Assembly: GCA_947652605.1 (NCBI GenBank)
Contig: OX393578.1
Location: forward strand, 53,823,415-53,887,414
Direction: 5' to 3'
DNA: 64,000 nt
Source: Elmis aenea
Lineage: Eukaryota > Arthropoda > Insecta > Coleoptera > Elmidae
Positions 1 to 12,017 of the stretch are shown here, in pieces. The stretch's first letter is position 1, and each line of letters begins with the position of its first letter. Under the pieces are notes generated by a model. It was given only the letters and a program-made list of their open reading frames with translations. It searched no databases and was not told the origin of the DNA. The position numbers and the translations under genes are program-made.

Positions 1-282
1 GTATTCACTTTGGCGGCCTGACAATACTTATCTACGTAACAAGGTCGGAAAGTGGTACTTTACTGGACGAGTAGACAGGTTTGGGACCAGCCGCAGGCGA
101 GTCCTGAAAGCATACGAGTCCGGCAAAGACACTACGGATATGTTACGTACGATATTGCTTCTGCGTCCGCCAATGACACAAAAATCACTATCGTCACCAT
201 CCATAATTAAACAATAACTTAACAAACTACAGGTGAAAACTCCCTTGGTGGTATAATGACGCTTGACAGCGCAGATCAACAA

Positions 283-426
283 AACTCATCACCATGGCAA
301 TCAGCTACTATCCGGCCTAGGCCGGTAAAAAACTCATCACCATGGCAACCAGCTACTTTCCGGCCTAGGCCGGTAAAGAACTCATTGTCATGGCGACCAG
401 TTACTTTCTGACCTAGGCCAGTAAAG
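283..426. repeat. 48-bp minisatellite, three copies
   Basis: Three tandem units begin at 283, 331 and 379, an exact 48-bp period. Each contains the 14-bp palindrome CCGGCCTAGGCCGG or a decayed form of it; the third unit is the most diverged. No coding potential is seen. It could be a local satellite or the sub-terminal part of an eroded DNA transposon. Confidence 0.9.
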
Positions 427-560
427 ATGTATTTTCCAGCCTAAAAATTAATCGCATAACAACTGATTTTCTCGACGGACGCAGAAAAATGCAATTTAGT
501 TAACTTTTAAAGTCAAATAATGAAGGATTCTATTGGAAATTTTTGACAATTTGCGCGCTA

Positions 561-1390
561 TGCAGGGTTTTTGAGGAGGAATAGTAAATATTTTAGGAGC
601 TGGTAGTATGGATAATTTTGAGTTAAAAAGTTCATACAAGCACGTGTCCAATTCTCAGTGGTTAGGAAGATACGGCTACTTACTCTTTCTTGGTAGACGT
701 CGCGTTTCGTCCATCCCACAGACAAAAATCTAATGGGGTAAGGTCTGGTGACCTTGGTGGGCAATCAATGTGACCATTTCGACTAATCCATCTTTCTGGT
801 AATGTTAGAATTAGATAATGTGTCACCTGTCGGCTAGAATGTGCAGCTGCACGTAGTATTATCAAGTAAGTTCCAGAATGTATTGAAGTTGGTGGTGGGG
901 TTTTTGGACATCAACTTTGAACTATTGCTAATTATTCGTGTGTTTTATAATTTAAATAATCAATAAATGCAATAATCAACCTTTTGTGGGGCTTTTTAAA
1001 GTTAACATTTAAACAGCTGTATCTTTAACCCAGTGGTTTCCAACCTATTTGTACCTTAGCCCCCTATTTATTAAAAAAGAAATTGCGTCCCCTTCACTTT
1101 TTGTAACAATCTAATATCATAATTACTATCCTGATATAATAATCATTTAATGGGCTACAAAACAATATACCATATTCGGTATAAAGTTGTTTTTGTTTGT
1201 TTGAATTCAAAAATTATATTTCGGTAACAGCTGCGCGCACCCCTCGCGATAGCTTCGCGCCCCACAAGTTGGAAACCACTGACCTAACCATTAAGAATAT
1301 TGGACACATGTTTATCTAAACTTTTTTACTCATAATGGGCCATTCTACCAGCTCCTAAAATATTAACTATTCCTCCTAAGAAACCCTGTA
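561..1390 (-). mobile_element. TA-flanked mariner-type element with transposase remnant
   Basis: The ends are inverted repeats of about 100 bp: 561 onward matches the reverse complement of 1290-1390, both starting near a CAGGG box and next to TA. On the minus strand around 880-680 a transposase piece reads PERWISR, then PPRSPDLTPLDFCLW, which is the end of a mariner-like DDE domain. The remaining C-terminus (680-560) is in another frame. It is a non-autonomous relic, and a hAT MITE (1031-1281) is nested in it. Confidence 0.75.
1031..1281. mobile_element. hAT-type MITE, CAGTGGTTTCCAAC termini
   Basis: Terminal inverted repeats CAGTGGTTTCCAAC and its complement bound 251 bp. The flanking 8-mers ctttaacc and acctaacc agree at 6 of 8 positions, as expected of an old hAT duplication. 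A second copy, reverse complemented, lies at 50009-50282. Confidence 0.8.
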
Positions 1391-1439
1391 TATGGCGCAA
1401 ATTGGTACTACTAAAATCGGGATATGACGACCCTGATTT

Positions 1440-1946
1440 TCAAAAATTCTCAAAATACAGAGTGTAGTAAATTTTTTTATTTTTTGTACAATGATGTGTA
1501 ATTAAGAAATCATGTAACTTTTTTATATGCAGACATTTGTATGAAAATGGACAAACCATTGAGCCAAGATGTATTTTTTTAACACTTAAATTCACCAAAA
1601 TCACTTTTTGGACACCCATCACAATATGTGTCATTAAAAATATATCTTATCTTTACTATTTGTAAGAAACATTATTCTCATAATATTTTACCATACATAC
1701 TTTACATACTTTGAACATTGGAAGATTTTTTCTAAGTAGACATACATAGACAAGAAAATAGATTTTCCAAATGACTTGAAGAAACATCAAAGTTTTATTG
1801 TGAATTGTCTATACATAAACGATAACTAAAAATTAATTATAGTCTTTGCAAATCGGGAAACACAATAGTCCTGACAATACATTTTGGGAACATTAAACCA
1901 AAAACAGGGACAAATACCGAAAAACTGGGACGTCTGTCACCCTATG
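1440..1946. repeat. dispersed repeat, copy 1
   Basis: About 500 bp matches 60906-61364 with small indels. Both copies end in a GGGACGTCTG..CACCCTATG box, which resembles a DNA-transposon terminus. The left part is eroded. No coding frame is recognised. Confidence 0.7.
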
Positions 1947-2541
1947 TATAGGCTAGGCCAGAAACTATTTACTCTACCCCCGTAGTTTAAAATTGGAACA
2001 TTCCGCGCAAGTATATTATAACGATATTAAACGAATCTGCAGGAGGACGCTAAAAAAGAGGATAATTACGGATCGTTAATAAACGTAAGCGCGGTCCCGT
2101 GAGATTGGACTAATTGGAGAACGCGACGCAATTACCGAAACCCAAGTTCCCCGGCCGGACAAAACGGAAAAAACTGGATCTTAACGATCCCCATTACGTG
2201 TGGTTACTGTGTTACCGACCGTCCCTTGCTATCTCTCGACACGTGCCCTACGAAAACATCGGGGAAACAAATTTCCGAGAAACAAATACTCGAAGGACAA
2301 GAACGCATCGGAAGGTATTAAAGAAAAAGTTAATTCATCAAATGAGAACACGTTATTGAACTACATGTGTATCCTCAGGACAAGTTTCATATAAATTAAT
2401 CACAGATTTCAATAATTAACGCGATAGTTTGTCAACTTATTTAAATTTCCAGAAGACAAAATCACAAAGGACTAGGACTTTAAAAAAACAATTCAAGAAA
2501 TTGGAAATATACTTAACTGCGCGTGAAGTCTCAAGAAGTTT
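1947..2541. other. apparently single-copy stretch
   Basis: Mixed-composition sequence without similarity to other parts of the window. An 81-codon frame at 2114-2359 (+), rich in Lys and Arg, has no motif I recognise and no convincing splice sites, so it is not called as a gene. Confidence 0.4.
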
Positions 2542-2801
2542 TATACAGGGTGCCCTATCCCATATAACATTTCCAGCATTGGAATCTCGCTTATTATAAG
2601 AGATACAGGTTTGTTTAAATTAAATTAATTATTCCTAAGTATGAGAGGAGCCACAATCAATTTTTAAAAATACAAAATTCCTCGTGCTTCAGATATTATA
2701 GCGAAAAAATGAAAATGTCGATTTCTTTTTTCTCAGAACCTGTATCTCTTATAATGAGCGAGATCCCCATGCTGGAAATGTTATCTGGGACACCCTGTAT
2801 A
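2542..2801. mobile_element. MITE with about 65-bp inverted termini
   Basis: 260 bp bounded by TATACAGGG and CCCTGTATA. The arms share the core AACATTTCCAGCA..GGAATCTCGC and the box AGAGATACAGGTT. TA overlaps the ends, as in Tc1/mariner-derived MITEs. The interior is AT-rich and non-coding. Confidence 0.85.
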
Positions 2802-2835
2802 CGAGGATGAGTTGAATAGATTCCGTTCTATCCTA

Positions 2836-3063
2836 CGAGGGGTACACATTTTTATGAATTGTCTATGGCTTTTCCGTGTTCCCCTTCATTAGCTTGACTT
2901 TGAAGTTTCTTAAGATTATCTTAAGCAGATTGTGTTTGTCGATCCTCTAGTGAACAAATTTTTGCTTTTGTGAGCAATGGAGAACTCCAAAGTACACGCT
3001 GTGTTAACATGCTTCCACATTAGGGTTTATCCCCAACTGAAATAAAAGCTGAACTTAATTCTA
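2836..3063 (+). mobile_element. mariner 5' fragment
   Basis: It starts CGAGGGGTACAC after TA, as other members of this mariner family do. An ATG near 2979 begins MENSKVHAVLTCFH, which resembles the N-terminus of mariner transposases. It is cut after about 85 bp of coding sequence by the mariner at 3064. Confidence 0.5.
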
Positions 3064-4293
3064 CGAGGGCGTATTTTTATGTAATCTGTCTAGCCATGAA
3101 AAAAAACCACAAACATTTATTTTTCTAAATAACAACCTTCAACACTTACCTATATATACACTTAATCCAACACTTCTCGAGTTGACACATCTCTTCAAAA
3201 AAACATTTTTCGAAAGCTTTCCAAAATAGGCATCAATAGCTGTCTTTTTTATCCCCAAGATTTTTTTAAATTTTTTTGAACAAAAAGAAGTTGCAAGGTG
3301 CTAAGTGAGGGCTGTAAGGTGGATGATGCAGTTCAGTAAATCCATATCTTGAATTTTCGCCTATGCATTGCGCGCTATATGGACCCTGCACATTTTTGCC
3401 TCCACGATAAAGGCCGTTTTAATTTTAACGTTTAGACTTTGAATCGTCCTCAAATAGACCTTCCCACCCATGGATGGATTGTAGTGCCTTTTTCTATTTA
3501 TTTAATAAGTAGAACTCCTTCCTCGTCCAACAAAATGGTCTCCATTAATTTTCTGGTCGAAGACTGCTTTGGCTCTTTTTGACGAACCTTTGAACTTACT
3601 GTATGCATTCTTGTTTGACTGGAGGATCCCAATGATACACCCAAGAAGCTTCATTCCTGATATGAATTCCTGAGAAAATGCTGTTAGCAGCTTTTGAAGC
3701 AATAACATTTTCATGGAGATTTCTTTACTGACAAATTTTTACTCCGGCATAACAAGCCATGAAATTAATCAAACACGCAGACAGTTTCTTCATATCCAAA
3801 TCGTCGTGCAAAACGTTTCAGTTGTTTCGGGTAGGTACCCCAAGTTTCCTGGCAACGAAAGACAACTTCATCCGCCGATCTGACAGCACTAAATTTTCAG
3901 TTTTTTTTAAAACCATATCTTCATTTCTTGCCTCAACTGGTCGACCTAATTCGTTTTGTATAAAGTCCCGACCCAAGCAAAACTGGTTAGACCATTATTT
4001 TACCTCTAATAAAGTTGGAGCTTTATTTCCATACCCGTCGGTCATTACTTGATGGATACATTTTTGCCCATTACCCTCTTTTGTGAGAAATTTATTACAC
4101 TTCGATGTTCCAAGTTTAATTTCCCTCACTTTAGTTAAGAAAAAATTGTGGAGAACTCTTCAGACTCAATTTATTTTGATGTAACTTTTCTCTTCAAGGT
4201 TCAAAATGTCACACCTATTTAACAGATTAACAATTTTCGTTTTGACGATTTTTTTTTTCATGGCTAGGTAGATTACATAACAATACGTTCTTG
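3064..4293 (-). mobile_element. degenerate mariner element
   Basis: 1,230 bp between TA dinucleotides, with ~40-bp imperfect inverted termini that share TATGTAATCT and CTAGCCATGAAAAAAA. The minus strand carries an eroded transposase. The N-terminal helix-turn-helix region (about 4050-3770) reads GNKAPTLLEVK, LGRPVEARNED and LSDRRMKLSFVARKLGVPT. DETWVYHWDP follows near 3640 and PPYSPHLAPCNFFLF near 3300, so parts of the first and last catalytic blocks remain. Stops and frameshifts are scattered through it, and it cannot encode an enzyme. Confidence 0.85.
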
Positions 4294-4295
4294 TA

Positions 4296-5221
4296 TTTTA
4301 AGTGAGTCTTCTTCATGGTTTGCAACAGATTAATCACGGGATTAAGGCATGCGGAATCGTTTTTTTATTTAGTTCTCATTACAATTAAAAATGTTTCATA
4401 AAAAAGTGTTTTAAAAAAAATAAAATCGTTTTATTTTTTCTAGTAAAGCAATTAATTGCCTTAAAACTTTATTCGCGCATTATTTACACTTAAAAACGTA
4501 ACCAAGTACTTTACCTTTTAATTCCTGCTGTTGTTGCAAGTTCTCAGGGCATATTTACGCGCTGTTTATTGTTTACATATCAAACAAGCATTTCACTTCA
4601 AAGAATAAACAAATATGACCGCCAGAGATTTACCCTCTACGGGATATAAAGTTTACCGAACTGCTAGCAAAACCCTTTCTCGTCTTAAACGGAATAGATC
4701 TACTCCTAACAAACATTTTCCTTAGCCTTAACGCAGTGCAAATGTTTACCATTAACCGAACGGCATCACCAAGAAATTACTCGCATTGATTCAGCGTAAC
4801 TTAAAAAAATGCTGACTGTAACCTTGAAACAAATTTTAGAATTATTGTAAAACGTCTCTGCATTGGAACTCGCAGTTGAGTGATACAAGGAGAGACCTGT
4901 TTGCAGAACGTTATTAAATTACTCCTCAATATACTTTAAAAGAGTTAATAATATATGATAACAATATTTTAAAGGAAGGAGATAAATTATATTTATAGTG
5001 GTAGGAACAGGTGCATCGCTTTTCTCGCAGTGAAATCATAAAATATTTGAGCTTAAAAATATTACAACGGTTTTCGTATGATAATATGGTAGTTCAGAAA
5101 ATTTACCTTGATGGTAATATTACGTTTTTGAATATACTTTTTAGTTACATTTGAACAAGACAAAAAAAAATTACAAATTATTTGCTCCATGGAAAAATCC
5201 GATTGCTATATGAAATCGCTA
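4296..5221. other. non-coding stretch, nothing recognised
   Basis: AT-rich sequence with no supported frame, long repeat or terminal inverted repeat. It ends where a TACAGGG terminus begins. Confidence 0.4.
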
Positions 5222-5640
5222 TACAGGGTTCTCGTTCTTCGAGGGCCACTATGGGGATCTCGTAAACGGTAAGAGTTAAGACTTCGGTTAAATTAGGGCA
5301 AAGTTGTATATTCAGTTGCTTAATAATTTGACGTAAACAGAACTTATCTAGCTTTTTTAGTTTTGGAGATATAGGGGCAAAAGTAAATAAGTAGATTTTT
5401 GTTTTGTGCCCGTAACTTAAAACTTCCCTTTTTGCAGGGAATCAAAATCCCCAATTATATTTTCCATAAGACGTTTCGCTTTTTTTAAACCATCATCAGG
5501 TCAATTTTTTCTTATGGACGCTATATCTGATTTTAAAGCCAATTTGTAGAGCATTTTATTCTGAATTCGACAATGTATAACACTAAGTACTTTTTTGATA
5601 CAATTATTGCTAAAAATGCAAAACAGATATTTTATTTAAA
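5222..5640. mobile_element. one end of a TACAGGG-type element
   Basis: A TACAGGG terminus is followed by the conserved core GGGGATCTCGTAAACGGTAAGAG and GGTTAAATTAG. The same arrangement occurs, mostly reversed, near 7470, 16395, 20470, 23340 and 43390. The distal end was not found; it probably lies at or beyond the retrotransposon fragment that follows. Confidence 0.55.
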
Positions 5641-5655
5641 AAAAATCCTAATCGC

Positions 5656-6325
5656 ATGGTAAATAATTGTCCCTTTCACTTCGCATCTTATTATAATATA
5701 ACTATGATCGTAACAGCAGAGAACAAAGGGCATAACATCACTTTAGATGGGCCCTGGTTGGAACAGAGAGATAGCTTTAAATATTTAGAAGTGATCATAG
5801 AAAAACATGGAGGGATGGACAAGGAAATAAGCGAAAGAACAGGAAATGTGGGGAGAATATGTGAAAGTTCAAGAACAACATTTTTTGGAAAGACAGAAGT
5901 CCCAAAACGAGCAAAAGTGGAAGTGGTAAAAAAGCTAGTAACTCCAGCACAGAAATAAAACGTGACCTTCTAAGAAAAATTCGAGGAAAAAGAAAAAATA
6001 AGAAATGAAACTTATAGAAAACAATTTAAGATGAAATCAGTTGAAATAAAAATACAAGAAAGACCGCTGGGATGGTTGGGTCACATTTATAGAATGAAAG
6101 AAGAAAGGTTAACCAGAAAAGCCTTTGAAGGAAGGTTACAGGGAAAAACCAAAGAGGTAGACAGAGAAAAACCTGGCAAGACGAAGTTAAAAAAGTAGCA
6201 ACGGATGGAAACATCAAATAGGAAAACATAAGAAAGCTAGCACAAGACAGAAAAACATGGAAAAAGTCACCACAACACAATTTAACAGTCCCACAACAGT
6301 AGAAGGACTAAATTAATAAATAAAT
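5656..6325 (+). mobile_element. non-LTR retrotransposon 3' end
   Basis: The frame at 5656-5958 contains FKYLEVIIEKHGGMDKEI, the block that follows the reverse transcriptase palm. After an internal break, 6010-6260 reads IKIQERPLGWLGHIYRMKEER, the usual C-terminal motif of these elements, then the tail region. It ends in an AATAAATAAAT tract. It is 5'-truncated and frameshifted. The same family recurs at 20138, 34347 and probably 42290. Confidence 0.8.
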
Positions 6326-7140
6326 TATTACATAATTATTTTCCATCTTATTAATTTTTATTTGCCTTATAATAACCAAAAGAAATTTATTACATTACGA
6401 ATTAATTTTAATATACGATTATGCTCATAATAGTTAGATAAATATGATATTAAAACTCCTTTAAAACCACACATCAAGTTGCATAAGTTAATATTTTTAA
6501 CTTAATCCAACTTTGCTGTATTTATCATCTTTTAATGTAAGTAAATGCATTCACCATGTAATTATTCCTGTCGTCAATTTGATAACAGCCTCCATGAATT
6601 ATACACTTGCTGGTAACAACCAACCGAATTGTATAATTAATTAGTATAGTTTCGAATAATACATGAAGTGCGCGCAGAGAACTTTGTATTTAAATTGATG
6701 AAAGTTGCAGGAGTATTAACTAAATCACAAAAGTTTTGTAGGTGTATTAATTTACCCGCATTATAATTAAATAACGGTGTTTACAAGAGAAGAACCAGTT
6801 GTAAAAGTAATGACGATACCGAACCACGTTATAACTATATTTAGTGATTTATGGAAAGCACCGAGCAATAAGCCATGTTAGGTTTATTTATAAATGTTGT
6901 TTGTTTTAAGAGGACTTCGTTAAACAGGGCAAGCACAAATTCAAACAATTTCTAGCTGGTTGCAAGTTATACAATCAATCACGATTATATTAATGTCAAA
7001 GTGACAGAACGACAATAAAACAAAAAAACTGTTTGGTTTTTCATTGTGCTTTTTTTTGTATAAGATCGTTTGATTCAAAAATTGGACAAAATGAGTTTTT
7101 CTCAAATTTTTGTGGTAAAACATAATTTTAGATATTAAGT
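6326..7140. other. AT-rich non-coding stretch
   Basis: No supported coding frame or repeat structure. Long A/T runs dominate. Confidence 0.4.
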
Positions 7141-7239
7141 ATCATATATCATTGAAATCAGAAGACAAAATGCTATCCGACTGAGATTCAAAAGTTTTCG
7201 CTGTATTTAAAAAAATGAAGTTGATGATGGTTCTGAAGA

Positions 7240-7539
7240 GACGAAACGTTGTTGGAAATTTTATGTTATCTCAAAATATAAAGCGTAAGAAGTTGCCATG
7301 GAGAAGTGCTACCAGATTGTCGATATCTTAAAAAATGTAGGAAATGGGGCAAAAAATCGAAAATCAATTTTTTCAGTTTTTCTTGAATAACTTTTGAACT
7401 AAGACAGCTATGAAAATTTTCTTTGCAGATATTTGATGAGTATTTAATTTCGCAACTACTCTAATTTAACCGACCTCGTAGCTCTTAAGATAAGAGAGAT
7501 TCCCATGCATTTACTCGAATTTGGGACATCCTGCATAAG
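7240..7539. mobile_element. TACAGGG-type element end (reversed)
   Basis: The sequence ends GGGACATCCTGCATA, a decayed version of GGGACACCCTGTATA. It is preceded by the family core (ACCGACCTCGTAGCTCTTA..GAGATTCCCATGC). Only this terminus is clear. Confidence 0.5.
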
Positions 7540-7544
7540 TTTAA

Positions 7545-7619
7545 TATTTTTTTTTATTGCCCCTCGAAATATTCATATTGCCCCCCTGTGGCGCGTACGC
7601 CCCATGTTGGGAAACACTG
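7545..7619. mobile_element. hAT MITE terminal fragment
   Basis: Read in reverse it begins CAGTGTTTCCCAAC followed by a GC-rich stretch with CGCGCCAC. This is the style of the CAGTGGTTTCCAAC MITEs at 1031 and 50009. The opposite terminus is missing. Confidence 0.4.
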
Positions 7620-7624
7620 GAATA

Positions 7625-8693
7625 CACCTTAGACTTTGTATGGTTCGCTGTATTGTGTTGGAATTTTTAAGTTTACTTTCAGACTTTACTTAGTGGAACT
7701 TTTTGGGTAGTAAATAAATTGCATTGTTATTTTTTTTTTTCTTTTCACTGGCTTGGCTCCGTAGCTCGACCTATCCAAATTTCCCAGTACTAAATTTGTT
7801 CCTAGTCCAGAATTGTCGTAAAATGGCTCAGTAAATATTCAAGACTAAAAGTGTATTAAATTTGATGTACCAGTTGAAGCCAAGACCAACACTAGCTTAA
7901 ACTGAAATGGTATTAATTTTTTTTCACGTTGAAACACGCACCCTGTACGTTGCTTCTCTTTTTAATGCTTCAAATTTGTCCTTAATCGGCTGTGTTTAAC
8001 GCAGACATGTCAACGACTCCGGTATTTATCGGGTTATTAATCTCCGCTAAAAACCGCTAAACTTGTTGACCCTCTTTTTGTTTTTACTTTAAAATCGTGA
8101 ACGCTAAAACACCCTGTACCCTTTAGTGAAGTAACTCGATTCCAAGTTCGTCCCTCCATTGTTTTCACGAGCGTCGCGGTAAAGGAACCCTTCCAGCGTT
8201 CACTTGATGGATTACTCGACAAATATTTTAGTATTCAAACGACCCGATAAAGTTTTGCGTCGGTAAGCAGCTGGATAATTGGATGAGATTGAATTTGGTT
8301 TTTATTAATGTCTCGGCAATCCTTTATCACTCGACGGAAGATAATGATTGCGCTTTGAGTAAGTCACGGCGAGGCAAGCAAGTATTCGGAAGAGGGAGGC
8401 GAGAAAACGAATTGAATCGGCGAAGGAATATTGCTGAAGAATTAACTTCGATTAAATTGTTGGAACAGTGAACGCGCACGCAGTAATTAATGTTCCGAAA
8501 ATAAATGAGTCTTCGTCATTATATTTAGTTCGAAAAGTGGAAAACGAGCGCTGTTACAGCAAGACGATAATACACTTCGCCAACTTCTTATTTAAAGTTC
8601 TCTCCTTCAGCTTAAGCTGTAAACTTTGATTGATTGAGCATCAAATAACTAGTCAAACGCAACGCATACTATAACGCATTATTTATTTATATT
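7625..8693. other. single-copy non-coding stretch
   Basis: From about 8000 to 8650 the sequence is less AT-biased than its surroundings and has no repeat partner in the window. Two short open frames (8037-8222 on -, 8283-8471 on +) lack recognisable motifs. It could hold regulatory sequence, but nothing proves it. Confidence 0.3.
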
Positions 8694-9606
8694 AATAAGA
8701 GTTGTAAGAAGCATATTACGCACGAGTGGAAAAGTTGCGTATTTTTACGAGTGCGTAATTGCTTTACAACTCGTGTTATGTAGTATAATTTTTCTACAAT
8801 CACATAACACATACGATTTTAACGGCTAACAGAAACGAACGGAATTTTTTTCGTTTTTAGTCCCTGATAGTAAGGCCGTTCTACCTTTTCTGGTCTACAG
8901 CTTGTTGGAGTTGAGTTATTGCGTGCATATCTATCTCCATTCTCCTCTTTCTTGCGTTTTTTGTTTCACTCCTGCCACTCCTGGTTCCTCTGCCGCTGTT
9001 TTTACCCCTTTCGTCCAGGTTCTTTTTGGTCTACCCCTCCTCCTTTTTACTAACTGCCTCGTATATCCTTCTTGCCGTTCGTTCTTCTAAAATCCTCTTT
9101 AAGTGCCCATACCATCTTAGCTGCCATTCTTCGATTTTGTGCTACACAGGTCCCAAGTTCAGTTCTCTCTGAAGACCTCATTCCTTATTTGGTTCTTCCT
9201 TGTTTTTCCATAGTTTCACTACTTTGTATTTTGTTTTTTTGTTTATTCGTTAACGTCCACGTTTTTCTACCATATGTTAAAGTAGCGATGGCTACCTTCT
9301 TGGATACTTCCGTTTTTATCCTTTAGGTATTTTTTTTTCGGCCAAAAATTGAGTTTTTATTGCGTTTAATAATCTTCCTGCGGGGCCTGTCTCCATAAGC
9401 AAAACGCACACTTGTCTAGAAATTTCAAAGTAGGCTTACGTCAAAATTGACAAGACAACGTAATTACATGTGTATATTAGCCAAAAAGCCGTTAAAATCG
9501 TATGTGTTATGTGGTCGTAGAAAAAGTATGCTACATAACACGAGTTGTAAAGCAATTGCGCAATCCATTCGTGCGTAATATGCTTCTTACAACTCTTGTT
9601 ATGTAA
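8694..9606. mobile_element. inverted-repeat element, GTTGTAAGAAGCATATTACG ends
   Basis: The left arm (8694-8850) is repeated in reverse at 9476-9606, including CATAACAC..TACGATTTTAACGG. A fragment of the same family lies at 40436-40645. The middle carries a non-LTR relic on the minus strand. The hAT at 9610 landed next to its right end. Confidence 0.75.
8880..9340 (-). mobile_element. non-LTR retrotransposon relic
   Basis: Read on the minus strand, 9330-9230 gives VSKKVAIATLTYGRKTWTLTN, the block downstream of the reverse transcriptase domain. A basic C-terminal region with stops follows. It is 5'-truncated and broken, and sits inside the inverted-repeat element at 8694-9606. Confidence 0.6.
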
Positions 9607-9609
9607 TAT

Positions 9610-11000
9610 CAGTGGCGGACCGGGCCGGCGGGATACCGAGAAAATCCCGGTGGGCCGATCGCTCTGGGGCCGCGGCTCACGGTACTTATTAAGATTTTTA
9701 TAAAAAGATTATGCAATATTATTATTTCGATTAGTAATAAATAAAGAATAAGTTACAACATCGCATAATTTTTGAACCCCTGGCCCTCCCAAGCTTTAAA
9801 AGCTGACTACGTCCCTGATTTGTGTCTCTGCTATGTCCGACGTTTTAGTTAAATATCACTGTTCGTTTTGTGTTTTTTAGCACCAAGTGATATTGATATT
9901 ATACCTTACTATAATTTTAGTTTTAATATTTTAGTAATTTATAAAAAATTATTAAACTTAATAAATGCAGACTGATATTTTAAATTTATTGTGAGATTGT
10001 GAGCTTACTCTGGTTATAGTTTTTAATCAAGGAAAATAAAAAAAAATAAAAATGTGTTCAAAAAGAGAGAGAGAAAAGGCAAAAAGTACTTCACGAAGCT
10101 GCTAAAAAAAGTTTCAAGTGATGTGTTTTCTTTAACTTTTAAAGTTAGTGCACCTGATGTTGAAAAATCTAACATTGATCAAGATTTGCATTAATCAAAT
10201 TCGACAAACGAAGACAATATAATCTGCCCCGTTGAAACAGACATAATTGAAACGTCGATTATCAACGCAAAGTCTTCATGTTCAAGTCTAACTTATCAAG
10301 TAACAAAGATTTTAAATGCTTATCAGCTAGTTATTTCACAAAACCAACATGTCAAAATTTTGAGGATTGTTTTAACAAACATCTTTGTCAGCCAACTATT
10401 GGTGATATAACTTATTTGCCATTTAAGTCAAATGTTATATTTTACAGAGATGATAAAATTAACAGTCGATGGTTATCATATTGTTTAGAAAAAGGATCTC
10501 TATTTTGTTCCGTGTGTTGGCATAGGTACAGTGATACTGATAAGAACGAATTTTCGTTTTTCAATGATGGAATGAAAGACTGGAAGCATACTCTGCAACG
10601 TGTTTAACAACATGAAAATAATAATATCCATGAAAATTGTGTTTATCGCTTATATGCTTAAACTTAAAAGTAAAGATATTTATGGTTTAATTTCTCAAGT
10701 GAAGAAAGCTTACGTCAAAAAAAAATGCTCTTAAACGCAAGCAAGTATTGAAAAGAATTACTTATAGATGTTGTAAAACTAATTGGAAAAAAGGGTTTAG
10801 CTTTTCGTGCTCACAAATCGGATATTGCTAATTCGCTTTCATTAGAGAACAATGAGACTGAACATGGGAATTACTTAGAAATAATTTTATTATTATCTAA
10901 ATATGACAACATTTTAAAATTATTTTTTTGGGTTATTAATTTTTTAGGGCCGGCCAAGCAGATTTGTCCCGGGCCGGTTGAATTTCCCAGTTCGCTGCTG
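9610..11000 (+). mobile_element. hAT element (TTF-type) with disrupted transposase
   Basis: Exact 8-bp duplications TGTAATAT flank it (9602-9609 and 11001-11008), and its ends are CAGTGGCGGACC and its counterpart ..CGCTGCTG. The interior encodes a broken hAT transposase. 10278-10607 holds a TTF-type zinc-finger region (SRWLSYCLEKGSLFCSVCW..FSFFNDGMKDWKHTLQRV), and 10790-10920 continues with KGLAFRAHKS and NETEHGNYLEIILLLSKYD. The C-terminal catalytic half is deleted, so the element is non-autonomous. The two GC-rich subterminal zones (GGGCCGGCGGG and GGGCCGG) are typical of this group. Confidence 0.85.
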
Positions 11001-11008
11001 TGTAATAT

Positions 11009-11686
11009 TTTGTTATTTTTACGCAAGTTAAAGTTTTATTTTAAAATTTTAAATAATTGTCTATTGGTGATTATCATAATAAAGAGATGCTTTGTATCAG
11101 TACAGAACATAAAACTATTAATGTTTCTGTCACGCGAGAGTTTCCCGACTACTTTCGGCATCCGCGCAAAAAAATAATCTCTCAACTTATAAAAGTGTGT
11201 TCAAATATTTACAAACACTTCCTCGAGCAGATAAATATTGGTAAAATTGCACCGCTTTTCCATTCTGCCCAATCAATAACTGAAAACACACCCTTTATTT
11301 CTGAGGGACTCGTCACAACTTCCGTCTCATTTCCGGTCGCACATGTCGTCATCAACTTCCGGTTTTCTCCCAAGCCATTCCCGAGCCATAGTTCAGTATT
11401 GGAATAGTTAGAGTTCTCTTAACTCTTCGCACTTCAGCTGTCAAAGGGCGACTGCGGCGGAGCGAATTCGTGGTCTGTGAGAATTTGTTGCGGTCAGTTA
11501 ATAAGGAAACTGGGAAACTGGCGGCTTAGATGACTTCTTTGATGATGATATGTCACGCGTGATCTAAAAAAAATGTTGCTTGAAGTTCAGAAACTTGGAA
11601 GAAGTGTGATTATGGTGATCGATTCGCATCAAAAATGTATAGAGCGATGCAGTTATCAGAAGCACAATCGCACGATATTATACTCG
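11009..11686. other. single-copy stretch with unassigned frame
   Basis: An open frame of 116 codons at 11057-11407 (+) starts at ATG but shows no motif or membrane segment I recognise, and it is flanked by transposons. It may be chance. The rest is non-coding. Confidence 0.3.
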
Positions 11687-12017
11687 TACGAAACCAGGGG
11701 CGGACCGTTAACTTTGGGGGCCCTGGACTAACACTGTTTGGAGGCTACCCAATTAACCCAAATTAACCCAAGTTTGGGTTAGTTGTGGAGACTCATTCAC
11801 CATTTTGTCAAAAAACTGTTTTTTTACCCTTTTTTTTAATAGGTAAAGTTATAGACAAAAGACATTGATGAACTTTTTATGTTCTTTCATGCACTTTTAT
11901 ATACAGTTATAATGATAAAAGGTTTTGTATAACAGGTTTTTCAATAGGAAAGATATTATTTTAAAATGTCCTAGCAACCAAAGTTTTTTGTTCTTTATTT
12001 TTTATCTGATTTTGGTA

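Noticed and set aside
3759..4052. 97-codon plus-strand frame
   Set aside because: It is antisense to the mariner transposase N-terminus, which is recognisable on the minus strand.
11057..11407. 116-codon plus-strand frame as a host gene
   Set aside because: Kept only as part of an unassigned stretch: no recognised domain, no splice or polyadenylation support, transposons on both sides.
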